From RYN-230 sp963723595 (GTDB lineage Bacteria > Actinomycetota > Actinomycetes > Streptosporangiales > Streptosporangiaceae), in the NCBI GenBank assembly GCA_963723595.1, contig CAVRRQ010000006.1, positions 558,001-622,000 of the forward strand: a DNA stretch of 64,000 nt, in the 5' to 3' direction. The notes below the pieces were generated by a model. The model was given only the letters and a program-made list of their open reading frames with translations. It did no database searches and had not been told where the DNA came from. Shown here one piece after another: positions 25,904 through 36,611 of the stretch (its first letter is position 1; every line of letters begins with the position of its first letter). Made by a program: the position numbers and the translations under genes.

Positions 25904-27103
25904 ATGCCCACGTTCGAGAGTGCCGAGCTGGTCGAGCTGTTCACGGCGTACACCGCCGGGCCCGACAGCATCGGCGCGCACCTCGCCGAGACCGTCGTCC
26001 GGGAAACCGCCCGCGACCCGCTGCTGGTGGCCACCGGCACCGACCTCGCCCTGTTCCCGGGGGGCGGCTCGGCCCCGGCCATCGAGCCCTACCGGCTGTC
26101 CACCCGCGGTTTCAAGGAACTGGCCGCGGTCTCGCATCTCGGCCCGGCGCTGGCCACCCTGGCCCGGATGCGCGAGATCGACCCGGCCGGCTGCTGGCGG
26201 GGTGACGCCGGGCGCCTGCTCGAGGCGTGCAAGGCGGCCCGGGCGGCCAGCTCGGCGGAGCTGTGGCGCGAGCGCATCGCGGTGCGCGCGTTCGCGGGCC
26301 GGGAGGAGGCCATCGCCGCGATGGTCGACTACAGCTGCGGGCTGACCGAGCGCCGCCTGGAGCGGGCCCTGGACGACCCCTCCTCCCTGACCATGGCCGC
26401 GGTGCGGCGGGACTACCTCGACGGCCCGGCCGGCTGACCTCCCGGTCCCGTTCAACCGGGTCATGATCGCGACCTTCTTCCTGACCGGCCTGGACATCGC
26501 GCACCGGTTCATCAGCTGGTTCGACGGCCTGGACATCGCCTGGGAGCGGGCCATGGTGATCATCGCCGGACGGGCCGGCCGGCCGACCGCGGGCGTCACC
26601 GAGGAATCCAACAGCGTCGCCGGGATCGTGCGCGCCGCCTCGCGCGGGCGGATGCCCGCCGGACGCCTGTTCATCGCGCCGCACGCGCCGGTCTTCCCGG
26701 CCTTCGACGGCACGAGCCTGCCCGGTGCCGCCGCACGGGAAGCCGCCTGCACTCGAAGCCGGGTACCGGCAGCTGTGGGCCTCGCTGCGGGCCACGTCTG
26801 ACCTCGGCGGCCAGATGTTCGAGGGCTACCCCCGCTTCGAGGCGCGTCCCGCCGGGCGGCCCCGCGTGCACCCGGGCTCGGCCAGCGTGCCGGAGAAACC
26901 CGCCGTGGCGGGTCCGGATGACTGGCTCGCACTCACCACGAGACTGCGCGTGGTCATGGAAGACCCGCGGCAACTGCTCTCCGGCGCCGTCACCGACTAC
27001 GCGAGCAGCCAGCTCATCGCGCAGCGCCAACGATCCGTCCGCCGTCATCGTCCCCGGGCTGGACGGGGAGCCCTATCCGCACACCAGTGGGGAGTCGCAA
27101 TGA
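25904..27103 (+). CDS. unrecognised protein of about 400 residues (frameshifted)
   Basis: I do not recognise this family. Pieces join across breaks near 26440, 26735 and 27030. It is mostly helical and soluble. Recognisable blocks are LVELFTAYTAGPDSIGAHLA, RARMREIDPAG-like LARMREIDPAGCWRGD, MIATFFLTGLDIAHRFISWF, ESNSVAGIVRAASRGRMPAG and LWASLRATSDLGGQMFEGYP. The paired Asp/His (GLDIAHRF, GLDIAWERA) and the conserved Arg/Cys positions would suit an enzyme. It starts at ATG 25904 and its stop overlaps the region of the binding-protein start (27100-27104), so it belongs to the uptake operon. Confidence 0.55.
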
Positions 27104-28335
27104 GTGAGCGAAGACGTCACCACGCGATCCATCCGGTATCTCGCCGCCGCCTCCATCGCCGCGCTCGCGGCCACGGCCTGCTCGTCGTCCGCGTCCTCGG
27201 GCACGGCGGCCTCATCAGGACCGCTCACCATCGGCATGTCGCTGCCGATGACCGGGCCGGTCGCCGACGTGTCCAAGTCCGGCTTGCAGGGCTACCAGCT
27301 GTGGGCGTCGCAGCTGAACGCCGCGGGCGGCCTGCTCGGCCACCAGCTGAAGCTGGACGTCCTCGACGACGGCTTCGACCCCAACCAGACCGCCACCGAC
27401 TACACCCGGCTGATCAGCCAGGACAAGGTGAACCTGCTGCTCGGCACGTTCTCCTCGCTGCTCAACGCGCCTGCCTCGGCCATCGCCGCCCGGCAGGGAA
27501 TGCTGTACGTGGAGCCGTCCGGCGGGGCCGCGTCCCTGTTCACCCGCGGCTTCACCAACCTGTTCTTCGCCCAGCCCGGCACGACCACCTCCGAGCCGGA
27601 CCGGTTCGTGGCCTGGATCGCCTCGCTGCCGGCCAGCCAGCGGCCCGCGACCGCCGCGTACGTCACGCAGGATGACCCGAGCGCCAGCCCGGCGGTGGCG
27701 GTGTTCCAGGACCCGGCTCGCGGGCCTCGGCATCAAGACCGTCTACGACCAGACCTACGATCCGAGCACGACCAACTTCGACGCCATCGCCTCGTCGGTC
27801 GCGCACGCCCGGCCGCAGCTGGTCATCCAGGGCGCGGTCGCCGACGACGGCGCGGCGTTCGTCCGGTCGCTGGAAAAGATGAACTTCAGCCCGAGGATGC
27901 TGTTCCAGACCAACGCCCCGAGCGACTCCGCCTACCCGGGCGCGATCGGCCGGGCGAACGCCGAGGGCGTGTTCACCGCGGAGGCCTGGAGCCCGCAGGC
28001 GAAGTACCCCGGCAACGCCGCGTTCGTGGCCGCCTACACGAAGAAGTTCGGCAGCCCGCCCACCGAGGACGCGGCCAACTCCTACACCGCGGGCCAGGTC
28101 CTGGCCGCGGCGATCCAGGCGGTCGGGCGCATCGACCAGAAGGCGCTGGCCGCGTGGCTGCACACGCACACGGTGAGCACCATCGTGGGCCCGCTGAAGT
28201 GGGACTCGGCCGGCGACCCGGAAGGCAGCCTGCTGCTCGCGCAGTGGCAGGGCGGCGAAGCTGCAGATCGTCGCGCCCAAGTCAGCCGCCACCACCAGCC
28301 GCATCGTGACCGTCAAGCCGGCCTGGGCCAGCTGA
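27104..28335 (+). CDS. branched-chain-type ABC transporter substrate-binding lipoprotein (frameshifted)
   Basis: A Leu/Ile/Val-type (Peripla_BP_6) binding protein. The signal peptide ends in a lipoprotein box (IAALAATACSSSA). The mature domain starts LTIGMSLPMTGPVADVSKSG and contains DDGFDPNQTATDYTRLISQD and TYDPSTTNFDAIASSV. Breaks near 27715 and 28258 are single-base. The end IVTVKPAWAS fits the family, and its TGA overlaps the permease ATG by one base. GTG 27104 or ATG 27100 could start it; GGGGAG precedes both. The ligand is not readable, but the aldolase and hydrolase downstream point to an organic or aromatic acid, not an amino acid. Confidence 0.82.
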
Positions 28336-29217
28336 TGATCGAGCTGGCCCAGACGCTGATCTTCGGCGTGCTGATCGGCAGCGTCTACGCGCTGATGGCC
28401 ACCGGGCTGACCCTGACCTTCGGCGTCATGAAGATCGTCAACATGGCGCAGGGCGCGTTCCTGGTCCTGTCGGCCTACCTGTGCTACGGGCTGTGGTCCC
28501 GTTTCGGGATCGACCCGCTGCTGGGCGGGTTCATCGTGACCGTCCCGATGGCCCTGCTGGGCGTCGCGCTGTACCGGCTGGTGATCGAGCGGGTGCAGCG
28601 GATCGATCCGGGGCTGACCATCGTCGCGACGTTCGCGCTCGCCCTGGTGGCCGAGGCCTGCATCGCGCTGGTCTGGGGTCCCAACCCAGACCGCGAGCAC
28701 GCCCGGGTATTTCAACCAGGCGTTCCGGCTCGGCTCCCTGGTCGTGCCCCGGGCCCAGCTCTACGCCTGCCTGCTCGCGGTGGCGGTCACGGTCGCGCTG
28801 CAGGCCGTGGTCCGGCGCAGCTGGCTGGGGCACGCGATCACGGCGGCGTCGGAGAACCCGGAGGGCGCCCGCCTCGTGGGCGTCCAGCCTGTCCGCGTCG
28901 GAGCGTGGATCTTCGCGATCGCCACGGCCACCAGCGCCTTCGGCGGGGCGGCGCTCAGCTTCCTGTACCAGTTCACCCCGGACTCCCAGGACGTCTGGAT
29001 CGGGCTGACGCTGAGCGTGGTCATCCTGGGCGGCCTGGGCAGCATCCCCGGCGCGTTCGCGGCAGGGCTGCTGCTCGGCGTGGCCGAAGCGGTCACCTCG
29101 ACCTACATCTCGGTGCGCTGGTCGGCCGCGGTGCCCGACGCTGCTCATCCTGGTCGTGCTGCTGATCCGGCCGCAGGGGCTGTTCACCCGGGCGGCCCGG
29201 CCGGACGCGGCCACGTG
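28335..29217 (+). CDS. branched-chain-type ABC permease, LivH-like (frameshifted)
   Basis: The first of two membrane subunits. It has the LivH landmarks LIFGVLIGSVYALMATGLTL, GVMKIVNMAQGAFLVL, AITAASENPEGARLVGVQPV and LTLSVVILGGLGSIPGAF, about eight helices. Frame breaks near 28690 and 29145 split it into three readable pieces. It starts at ATG 28335, overlapping the binding-protein stop (TGATG), and its TGA overlaps the next GTG by three bases (GTGA). The tight overlaps show that the broken frames belong to one operon. Confidence 0.82.
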
Positions 29218-31068
29218 AACGCCACCGCCGCGCGGCGCGCGGTCATCGCCGCTGGCCGTGGTCATCCTGGCCGTGTTCCCGCTCGTCTCGGGCAACCTGT
29301 ACCTCCAGAACCTGCTCATCATGACGTTCCTGCTGGCCATCGGGGCCAGCGGATGGAACATCATGGGCGGCTACGCCGGCTACATCTCCCTCGGCAACAG
29401 CCTCTTCATCGGGCTCGGCGCGTACACGACCGGCATCCTGGCCGTCCGGGCGCACATCTCGCCGTTCGCCGGCTGCCTGGCCGGCGGCCTGGTCTGCGCG
29501 CTGGCCGCCGCGGTCCTGAGCCTGGTCACCCGGCGCACCCGCGGCATGTACTTCGTCATCGTCACGTTCGCCGCGCTGCAACTGCTCGGCATCGTCGCGA
29601 CCACCTGGTCCGGGCTGACCGGCGGCAGCCAGGGCCTGGCCCTGCCGCTGCCCACGTGGAGCCTGTCGTACCAGGACTGGCCGTTCTACTACCCGCTGCT
29701 CGGCCTGCTGGTCCTGACCGTCGCGGTGTCCGCCGTGGTCCGGCGGAGCAAGCTCGGCCTCGGCCTGTTCGCGATCGCGGACGACGAGGACAAGGCGGCC
29801 GGGCTCGGCCTGCGGACCGACATCTACAAGATGATCGCGTTCGTGTTCGGCGGGACGTTCGTCGGCATCGCGGGCGGCCTGTACGCCTACTACGTGTCGT
29901 TCCTGAACGTGGCCGCCGTGTTCGACATCGTCACCAGCGTGCTGATCGTGCTGGCCGCCCTGCTGGGCGGGCGCGGCACCCTGTGGGGCCCGGTGCTGGG
30001 CGCCTTCATCCTCGAGCCGCTGGCCAACTTCACCAGCACCGGCCTGGGCGGCGCCGACGCCGGGGCCATCCGGCTGCTGCTGTTCGGCGGCCTGCTCGGC
30101 GCGGTGGTGCTGTTCCTGCCCGCGGGGCGTGCTGCCCACCGTGACCCGCGCCTGGCCGCGGGCCCGGGCCCGCGCGCCCTGCGCACACCCGCACCGGCCA
30201 CGGCCCCCGCGCCGCCGCGTCCCAGCGCCGCCGCCGCATCCGCCAACGCCCGGCGCTGGTCCCGGCCCGGCGGTCCTGGCCCGGGATCGCGGTCGCCCCG
30301 CCGGGGACGCGCTGCAGGCCCGCGGGCTGGTGAAGACGTTCGGCGGCCTGCGCGCAGTGGACGGGGTCGACCTGACCGTGACGGCGGCCCTATCACCGGG
30401 CTGCTCGGTCCCAACGGCTCGGGCAAGACCACCCTGTTCAACCTCATCGACGGCACGGTCAGCGCATCGTCAGGCCAGGTCATCCTGGCTGGCCGGTCCC
30501 TCGGCCACCGGGGTCGCGCGGCCCGGGCGCACGCCGGGCTGGCCCGGACCTACCAGCTCCCGCGGCTGTTCCCGAGCCTGACCGTGGCCGAGAACGTCGC
30601 GGCCGCCCAGCCGCGCTTCTCCTTCCGCCGGCTCTGGCTGCCCCGGGTCTCCGCCGGGGAGCGGGCCCGGGCCATCGAGGTCCTCGGCGGGCTCGGGCTG
30701 GCCGGCCACGCGGACAGCAACCCGGCCGAGCTCAGCTACGGGCAGCGCAAGCTCATCGAGCTGGCCCAGGTGCTCTGGCTCGATCCGGTGCTGCTCATGC
30801 TGGACGAGCCCGCCGCCGGGATCAGCCCGGCGCTGGCCCAGCGGCTGGCGGGCATGGTCCGGTCGCTGCAGCGGCAGCGGCGTCGGCCATCCTGCTGGTC
30901 GAGCACGACCTGGCCTTCCTGGCCAGCCTGTGCGACCAGGTCTACGTGATGGCCAGCGGGAAGATCATCGCGAACGGGACCGTGGCCGAGGTGAGCGGCG
31001 ATCGCGCCGTGGTTGACGCCTACCTGGGCGACGAGGTCGCCTCGCCGCCGGCGGAGCGGACACCATGA
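29214..31068 (+). CDS. fused LivM-type permease and LivG-type ATPase (frameshifted)
   Basis: The first 300 residues are a LivM permease: LLAIGASGWNIMGGYAGYIS, ADDEDKAAGLGLRTDIYKMI, and GGRGTLWGPVLGAFILEP. A Pro/Arg/Ala-rich linker of about 60 residues follows with no stop in the frame that continues it. A LivG ATPase then begins at LQARGLVKTFGGLRAVDGVD, with Walker A GPNGSGKTT, signature ELSYGQRKL and Walker B VLLMLDEPAAGISP. Breaks lie near 29245, 30128, 30388 and 30885. With no stop between the parts, one fused chain is the simplest reading, but an indel could hide a stop or a separate start. Confidence 0.72.
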
Positions 31069-31813
31069 TCAAGATCAGCGGGCTGTGGGCCGGGTACGGC
31101 GGGCTGGACATCCTGCGCGGCGTCGATCTGGACGTCGCGGAAGGCCAGATCACCTGCATCGTCGGGCCCAACGGGGCAGGCAAGTCGACGGTGCTGAAGA
31201 CGATGACCGGGATCCTCCGGCCCAGCCGCGGGTCCGTGATCATCGGCGGGGCCGACCTGACCGGGCAGCCGCCCGAGGCCATCCTGCGGGCGGGCGTGGC
31301 CTGCGTGCCGCAGCGGCACGGGCTGTTCGCGCGCCTCACGCGTCCGGCAGAACGTGCTCATGGGCGCCTACGTGATCCGCCGCCGCCGCACGCAGATCGA
31401 GGCGCGCTACGAGCAGCTCGCGGAGATGTTCCCGCTGCTGGCCGAGCGTCCCGGCGTCAGCGCCGGCACCCTGTCCGGCGGCCAGCGCCGCATGGTCGAG
31501 TTCGCCCGCGCGCTGATGCTCGAGCCCCGGGTCGTGCTGCTGGACGAGCCGACCCTGGGCCTTGATCCGCGCACGGTGTCCCTCATCTCCGCGCAGCGTG
31601 ACCGCGATGACGCAGACCGGGGTGACCGTGCTCATGGTCGAGCAGAACGTGCGGGTGGGGCTGTCGCTGGCCCAGCACGCGACGGTGCTCAGCGCGGGCA
31701 CGGTCGCCCTGGCCGGGCCCGCGGACAAGATCGCCAGTCATCCGGGCCTGATGGACACCTTCTTCGGGGCCGGGAGACGGCCCGCCCGGGCGCCCGGCGA
31801 CCAGCGGCACTGA
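31065..31813 (+). CDS. branched-chain-type ABC ATPase, LivF-like (frameshifted)
   Basis: The second ATPase of the importer. It opens MIKISGLWAGYGGLDILRGV, with Walker A VGPNGAGKST, signature TLSGGQRRMVEFARAL, Walker B VVLLDEPTLGLDP and the LivF ending LMDTFFGAG. Breaks near 31340 and 31600 interrupt it. ATG 31065 overlaps the preceding stop by four bases (ATGA). Together with the lipoprotein, LivH and LivMG it completes a five-domain importer. Confidence 0.82.
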
Positions 31814-31842
31814 CCGCGACGGTCTTAGGGAGAGGAATAGTC

Positions 31843-32693
31843 ATGCTGGATCCGCAGGCCAGGGCCGGCGGCCGGAACCCGTTCCTGCGCCGCCTGCGGG
31901 ACGGGGAGCTGACGCTGATGCTCGGCATCCGCAGCAGCCGGACCGCCGACGTGGTCCGCATCGCGCGTGAGGCGGGCTACCACGCCGTGATGATCGATCT
32001 CGAGCACTCGACCATGCCGCTCGACGTCGCCGCCCAGCTGTGCGCGACCGCCGGCGATCTCGGCCTGACGCCGTTCGTCCGGGTGCCAGAGCAGGACTAC
32101 GGCGCGATCGGGCGGCTGCTCGACGGCGGCGCGCAGGGCATCATCGCGCCCCGGATAGACACCGCCGATCAGGCGCGGGCGGTCAGCCGGGCGTGCCGCT
32201 TCGCCCCGCGCGGCCAGCGCTCCCAGCTGGCGACCGTGCCGCAGTTCGGCCTGCGGCCGGTCCCGCGCGGCCACCATGAACCCGGTGCTGGACGAGGCGA
32301 CGATCGTGCAGATCCTGATCGAGACCCCCGCCGGTGTGGCCAGCGCTGACGCGATCGCCCAGCTCGACGGCGTGGACATGCTGGCCATCGGGGTGAACGA
32401 CCTGACCGCTGAGCTGGGGGTGCCGGGCCGCTACGACGATCCCCGGGTCCGCGACGCGGTGGCCACGGCCGCGCGGGCCTGCCAGCGGCACGGGAAGCTG
32501 CTGATGGTGGGCGGCATCGCCGATCTGGCCATCCTGGAGGACCTGGCCCCGCTGGGCGTGTGCCCGCTCCAGCTGGCCGGGACGGACACCGAGCTGCTGT
32601 TCACCGCCGCGGCGGCGCGGGCCGCGAAGTTCACCGGATGGCGCCCCCCGGCCCCGGCCCCGGCCGCGGCTCCGGCCCGAGCGGGAACGCTGA
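31843..32693 (+). CDS. HpcH/HpaI family aldolase (frameshifted)
   Basis: A class II pyruvate-dependent aldolase of the HpcH/citrate lyase family, which cleaves or forms 2-oxo-acid aldols. It shows GELTLMLGIRSSRTADVVRI, HAVMIDLEHSTMPLD, the metal-site strand IVQILIETPAGV with its Glu, and DMLAIGVNDLTAELGVPG with its Asp. GGGAGAGG lies seven bases before ATG 31843. Breaks occur near 32275 and in the Pro/Ala-rich tail near 32650; correcting the latter gives a TGA at 32691 that overlaps the next ATG. The substrate is unknown, but the neighbouring importer and hydrolase suggest catabolism of a dicarboxylate-like compound. Confidence 0.78.
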
Positions 32694-33569
32694 TGACCCA
32701 GATCCTGCAGACCACGCCGATGCGCGCCGGCCGAGACGAACACCCGCCCGCGCTTCACGATGCCGGCCCGCGCCTGCGACGCCCATTTCCACGTGTTCGA
32801 GCCGGGCTTCCCGCACGTCCCCGACCCGCTGTACACGTTCCCGGACGGCACGCTGGAGCAGTACCTGCGCGATGGCCGGCGTGCTCGGGATCGAGCGGAT
32901 GGTGCTGGTCCAGCCGACCTTCTACGGGACCGACAACCGGCTGCTGGCCGAGGTGCTCCGCCGTCTCGGCCCGCGGGCCCGCGGCGTGATCCGGATCGAG
33001 GAGGCCACCAGCGACGCCGACCTGGACCGCTTTCACGACCTCGGCGTCCGGGCCATCCGGCTCGACCTGTTCGCCCGCAGATCCTGGCCGGCCGCGGACA
33101 TCATCGGCTACGTGCGGCGGATGGCGGCGCGGGCCGCGCCGCGCGGCTGGCACATCCAGTTCTACACACCCGGCACCGTGCTGCGTGACCTGCTGCCGTT
33201 CCTGGCCGACCTGGAGGATCCGTTCGTCATCGACCACATGGGTTACATGCTCGAGGCGGACGGGCTGACCCAGGCCGACTTCGACCCGCCTGCTCGGGGT
33301 GCTGGCGCCTGGGCAGCTGCTGGATCAAGCTGTCCGGGCCGTACCGGATCGCCAAATCCAGGCCGCTCAGCTCCGTCGGGCCGCTGGGCCGCGCGCTGGT
33401 GTCCACCCGGGCCGACCGGCTGATCTGGGGCTCGGACTGGCCGCACCTGCCAGACGGCCAGCGCGACACCGGGGAGCTGCTGAACCTGCTGGCCGACTGG
33501 GCGCCGGACGAGGCCGACCGGCAGCGCATCCTGGCCGAGGCTCCGGACCGCCTGTTCTTCTCCCGCTGA
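32693..33569 (+). CDS. amidohydrolase_2 / PDC-lactonase-like hydrolase (frameshifted)
   Basis: A metal-dependent hydrolase of the LigI (2-pyrone-4,6-dicarboxylate lactonase) type. It has the HxH motif in CDAHFHVFEPGFPH, the MVLVQPTFYGTDNRLLAEVL strand, a histidine in FVIDHMGYMLEADGL, and the catalytic aspartate in RLIWGSDWPHLP. About 290 residues after joining across breaks near 32755, 32875 and 33290, with a probable further break near 33340. It ends the operon that began at 24791. Following an aldolase, it could open a lactone or cleave a ring-derived intermediate; this is inference from family. Confidence 0.75.
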
Positions 33570-33605
33570 TCAGGCTGCCGCCCGCAACGGAAGCAGGGGT
33601 CATAA

Positions 33606-33632
33606 GTCCATGATTTCCCACTCGGTATGGAC
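33606..33632. promoter_or_regulatory. inverted repeat GTCCAT-N15-ATGGAC before lrp gene
   Basis: Perfect six-base arms separated by 15 bases lie 34-60 bases upstream of the Lrp/AsnC start. The same layout (GTCCAG-N15-CTGGAC) occurs before the 2-oxoacid dehydrogenase operon, so both are candidate binding sites of the regulator. Confidence 0.55.
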
Positions 33633-33665
33633 GAATGGCCGGCTGTGAGGGGTAGCTTCGGCGTT

Positions 33666-34172
33666 ATGACAACCAGCCCGGCCGGCCATCCGGACCCGCC
33701 CGGGCGGATGCCGGTCCTCGACGACACCGACCGGGCCATCGTGGCCGCGCTGTCGCAGGACGGCCGGATGTCCATGCGGGCGCTGGCCGCGGCCCTGCAC
33801 ATTTCGCGGGCCGGGGCGTACACGCGGGTGCAGCGGCTCGAGCAGGCGGGAGTGATCACCGGGTACACGGTCCAGATCGACCCGCAGCGCTACGGGTACG
33901 GCCTGTCGGCCTACGTGCACCTGAAGATCGCCCAGACCGCCTGGAAGCAGCTGCGGACCAGGCTGCTGGCCGTGCCGGAGGTCGAGCACGCGGCGCTGGT
34001 CTCGGGGGACAGCGACATCGTGCTGCTGGTGCGGACCCGCGACACCGCGGCGCTCCGGGAACTGGTCCTGAACTCGTTCCAGAACATGCCCGAGGTGCTC
34101 TCCACCCAGACGGTGCTGATCTTCGATGAGCTGCGGAGCCCCCGGCAGCATCACGGCCAGCCCGGCGGCTGA
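33666..34172 (+). CDS. Lrp/AsnC-family transcriptional regulator, BkdR-like
   Basis: A 168-residue Lrp protein. The HTH is PVLDDTDRAIVAALSQDGRM with AALHISRAGAYTRVQRLEQA, followed by the linker GYTVQIDPQRYGYGLSAYVH and the RAM ligand-binding domain ending VLSTQTVLIFDELR. ATG 33666 puts the HTH at residue 17. In Streptomyces a similar AsnC-type protein (BkdR) controls the bkd operon. Here the gene converges on the bkd-like operon with an eight-base gap, and an inverted repeat of the same spacing stands before both units, so it likely controls itself and the operon. Confidence 0.88.
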   Translation: MTTSPAGHPDPPGRMPVLDDTDRAIVAALSQDGRMSMRALAAALHISRAGAYTRVQRLEQAGVITGYTVQIDPQRYGYGLSAYVHLKIAQTAWKQLRTRLLAVPEVEHAALVSGDSDIVLLVRTRDTAALRELVLNSFQNMPEVLSTQTVLIFDELRSPRQHHGQPGG

Positions 34173-34180
34173 GCGCCGGC

Positions 34181-35537
34181 CTACATGTCCCGCAGGGCGC
34201 GGGCGGGGGATTCGACGCAGTCGGCCACGAACCGCAGGAAGCCACCCGCGGTGCCGCCGTCGCAGACCCGGTGGTCGAAGGCCAGCGTGAGCTGGGTGAC
34301 CTGCCGGGCCACGACCTGGCCGTCACGGACCCAGGGTCGCCCGATGATCCGGCCGATGCCCAGGATCGCTACCTCGGGATGGTTGATGATGGCCGCCGAG
34401 CCATCCACGCCGAACACGCCGTAATTGTTGATGGTGAACGTCCCGCCGGTCAGCTCACTGGGCCCGAGCTGGCCCTCCCGTGCCCGCCGGGTCCGGTCGG
34501 CCAGCGCCGCCGACAGCTGCCCCAGTGTGCACGCCTGGGCATCGGGCACCACCGGCACCACCAGCCCCCGCCCGGTCTGGGCGGCGAACCCGAGATGCAC
34601 CGGACCGCCCACCACGATCTCGTCGCCCTCGATCCGGCCGTTGAGTTCCGGATAGTGCTGCAGCCCCAGGATGGCGTACCGGGACACCATCGCCAGCAGG
34701 CTGATCCTGGGCATGGACTCGTCCGCGTTCAGGGCGGCGCGGAGGTCGACCAGCTCGGTGGCGTCCACGTCGACCCAGACCGTCGCCTCGGGGATCTCCC
34801 GCCGTGACCGGCTGAGCTTGTCGGCGGCTGTTTTGCGCGCGCCGCGGATCGGGATCCGCACGGGCTCGGCGGGGCGCGGCGGACGGGGCGGGGGGCGGGC
34901 CGGGAGGCCCGGCGGGGCGGTCCCGGGCCGCTGAGGGCTGTGCGGGGTGAACGGCGATGGCCGCGTCGACGTCCCGCCGGGTGATCAGGCCATCCCGGCC
35001 GGAACCGCGGATCACGGCCAGGTCCAGGCCGGCGTCGCGGGCCAGCCGCCGCACGAGTGGTGAGACAACGGCCACCGGGCCGTTCGCGGCGCGCGGCTCA
35101 GCGGGCGGCGGGGCAGGCGGCCCAGCCAGAGGGGGGCCGGCCGGAGGGGACGGGGCCGGCGCCCGCCCGGCGCGGACGCGGCGATCACGGCGGCGGCCGG
35201 AGGTGCCGTAGCCGATCAGGACCTGGCCACTCTCGCCGTCCGCACTGCTCTCGCTGCTCGCGCCGGCCTGGCCGCTCTCGCTGTCCGGACCGGGCGGAGC
35301 GCTGTCCGCGGTGACCGTGAGCAGGGGGGTCCCGACGGCCAGCACGTCGCCGGGCTGGCCGTGCAAGGCGGTGACCCGGCCGGCGAACGGGACCGGGACC
35401 TCCACCACGGCCTTGGCCGTCTCGACCTCGACCACGGTCTGGTCCACGGCCACCACGTCACCGGCCTGGACCCGCCAGGTGACGATCTCGGCTTCGGTGA
35501 GGCCCTCGCCGAGATCCGGGAGCAGGAAGGCCGGCAC
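34181..35537 (-). CDS. 2-oxoacid dehydrogenase E2, dihydrolipoyl acyltransferase (frameshifted)
   Basis: The core of a branched-chain 2-oxoacid (or pyruvate) dehydrogenase. In order: a lipoyl domain (MPAFLLPDLGEGLTEAEIVT) with the lipoyl lysine in VEVETAKAVVEVP; a Pro/Ala/Ser linker; a peripheral-subunit-binding domain (SPLVRRLARDAGLDLAVIRG, GRDGLITRRDV); a second Pro-rich linker; and, after a break in a G-rich stretch near 34870-34920, the catalytic domain (RIPIRGARKTAADKLSRS) ending with DHRVCDGGTAGGFL, which holds the active-site His and Asp. The start is GTG 35537, directly after the E1-beta stop. About 450 residues, a normal length. Confidence 0.86.
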
Positions 35538-36611
35538 CTATCCGCCCGCCTTCAGGGTGGCGGCCTCCAGGGTGGCCGCCTGCATGGTGGCGGTCTCGTC
35601 CCACTGGAGGCTGTCCACCGCATCCAGGATGCGGTCCACGCTGGGCAGATGATGCTCCTCCAGATGCGGCGGAGGATAGGGGATGTCGAACCCCGTGACC
35701 CGGCGGATGGGCGCTTCGAGGTAGTGGAAGCACTGCTCGGACAGGCGCGCGGCCACCTCGGCGCCGTACCCGCAGAACCGGCTGGCCTCGTGCACCACGA
35801 CGGCCCGGCCGGTCCGCCGGACCGATGCGGCGACCGTCTCGTCGTCGAACGGGGACAGGCTTCTCAGGTCGATGACCTCGACGCTGCGGCCCTCCCCGGC
35901 CGCGGCGTCGGCGGCCTCCAGGGCGGTGCCGAGCGTGCCGCCGTACGCGATGAGGGTGACGTCAGAGCCCGGCCGGCGTACCGCGGCGCGGTCGAGCGCG
36001 GAGGCGGTGTGATCCAGGACCGTCTTCTCCTTCGACCAGTAGCGGCGTTTGGGCTCGAGGAAGATGACGGGATCGGGGCACTCGATGGCCTGCCGCAGCA
36101 GCGCGTAGGCATCGCCCGGCGTGGCCGGGGTGACGACCCGCAAGCCTGCGGTGTGGGCGTAGTAGGCCTCAGACGAATCACAGTGGTGCTCGACCCCGCC
36201 GATGCCGCCGCCGTACGGGATCCGGATGACGATGGGCAGCGGCACACGTCCCCGGGTCCGGTTGCGGAGCTTGGCCAGATGGCTGGTGACCTGCTCGAAC
36301 GCGGGATATGCGAACGCGTCGAACTGCATCTCGACCACGGGGCGAAGGCCGTTCATGGCCATCCCGATGGCCGTGCCGACGATCCCGGACTCCGCCAGCG
36401 GGGTGTCGAACACCCGGGCTTCCCCGAACGCGGCGGCCAGCCCGTCGGTGACCCGGAACACGCCGCCGAGGGTCCCGACGTCCTCGCCGAAGACCACGAC
36501 GGCCTGATCGTCGCGCAGTGCGTCGGCCAGGGCCCGGTTCAGGGCGGCGGCCATCGTCACGGGCGCCCCCGCGCCTGTCGTCTGCGCGCCCTGCTCCGTG
36601 AGTGCGGTCAT
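35538..36611 (-). CDS. 2-oxoacid dehydrogenase E1 beta subunit
   Basis: A 357-residue transketolase-like subunit that binds the pyrimidine half of thiamine diphosphate with E1 alpha. Landmarks are VVVFGEDVGTLGGVFRVTDG, the conserved Glu in PLAESGIVGTAIGMA, VEMQFDAFAYPAFEQVTSHL, and PYGGGIGGVEHHCDSSEAYY. The C-terminal domain has RAVVVHEASRFCGYGAEVAA. It is intact. The start overlaps the E1-alpha stop (ATGA), and its TAG is followed at once by the E2 GTG start, so alpha, beta and E2 form one operon. No E3 gene is present, as is common. Confidence 0.92.
   Translation of the reverse strand: MTALTEQGAQTTGAGAPVTMAAALNRALADALRDDQAVVVFGEDVGTLGGVFRVTDGLAAAFGEARVFDTPLAESGIVGTAIGMAMNGLRPVVEMQFDAFAYPAFEQVTSHLAKLRNRTRGRVPLPIVIRIPYGGGIGGVEHHCDSSEAYYAHTAGLRVVTPATPGDAYALLRQAIECPDPVIFLEPKRRYWSKEKTVLDHTASALDRAAVRRPGSDVTLIAYGGTLGTALEAADAAAGEGRSVEVIDLRSLSPFDDETVAASVRRTGRAVVVHEASRFCGYGAEVAARLSEQCFHYLEAPIRRVTGFDIPYPPPHLEEHHLPSVDRILDAVDSLQWDETATMQAATLEAATLKAGG

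Noticed and set aside
33606..33632. GTCCAT repeat as a transcription terminator of the catabolic operon
   Set aside because: The arms are only six pairs with a 15-base loop, too weak for a terminator, and the same layout recurs in front of another operon.
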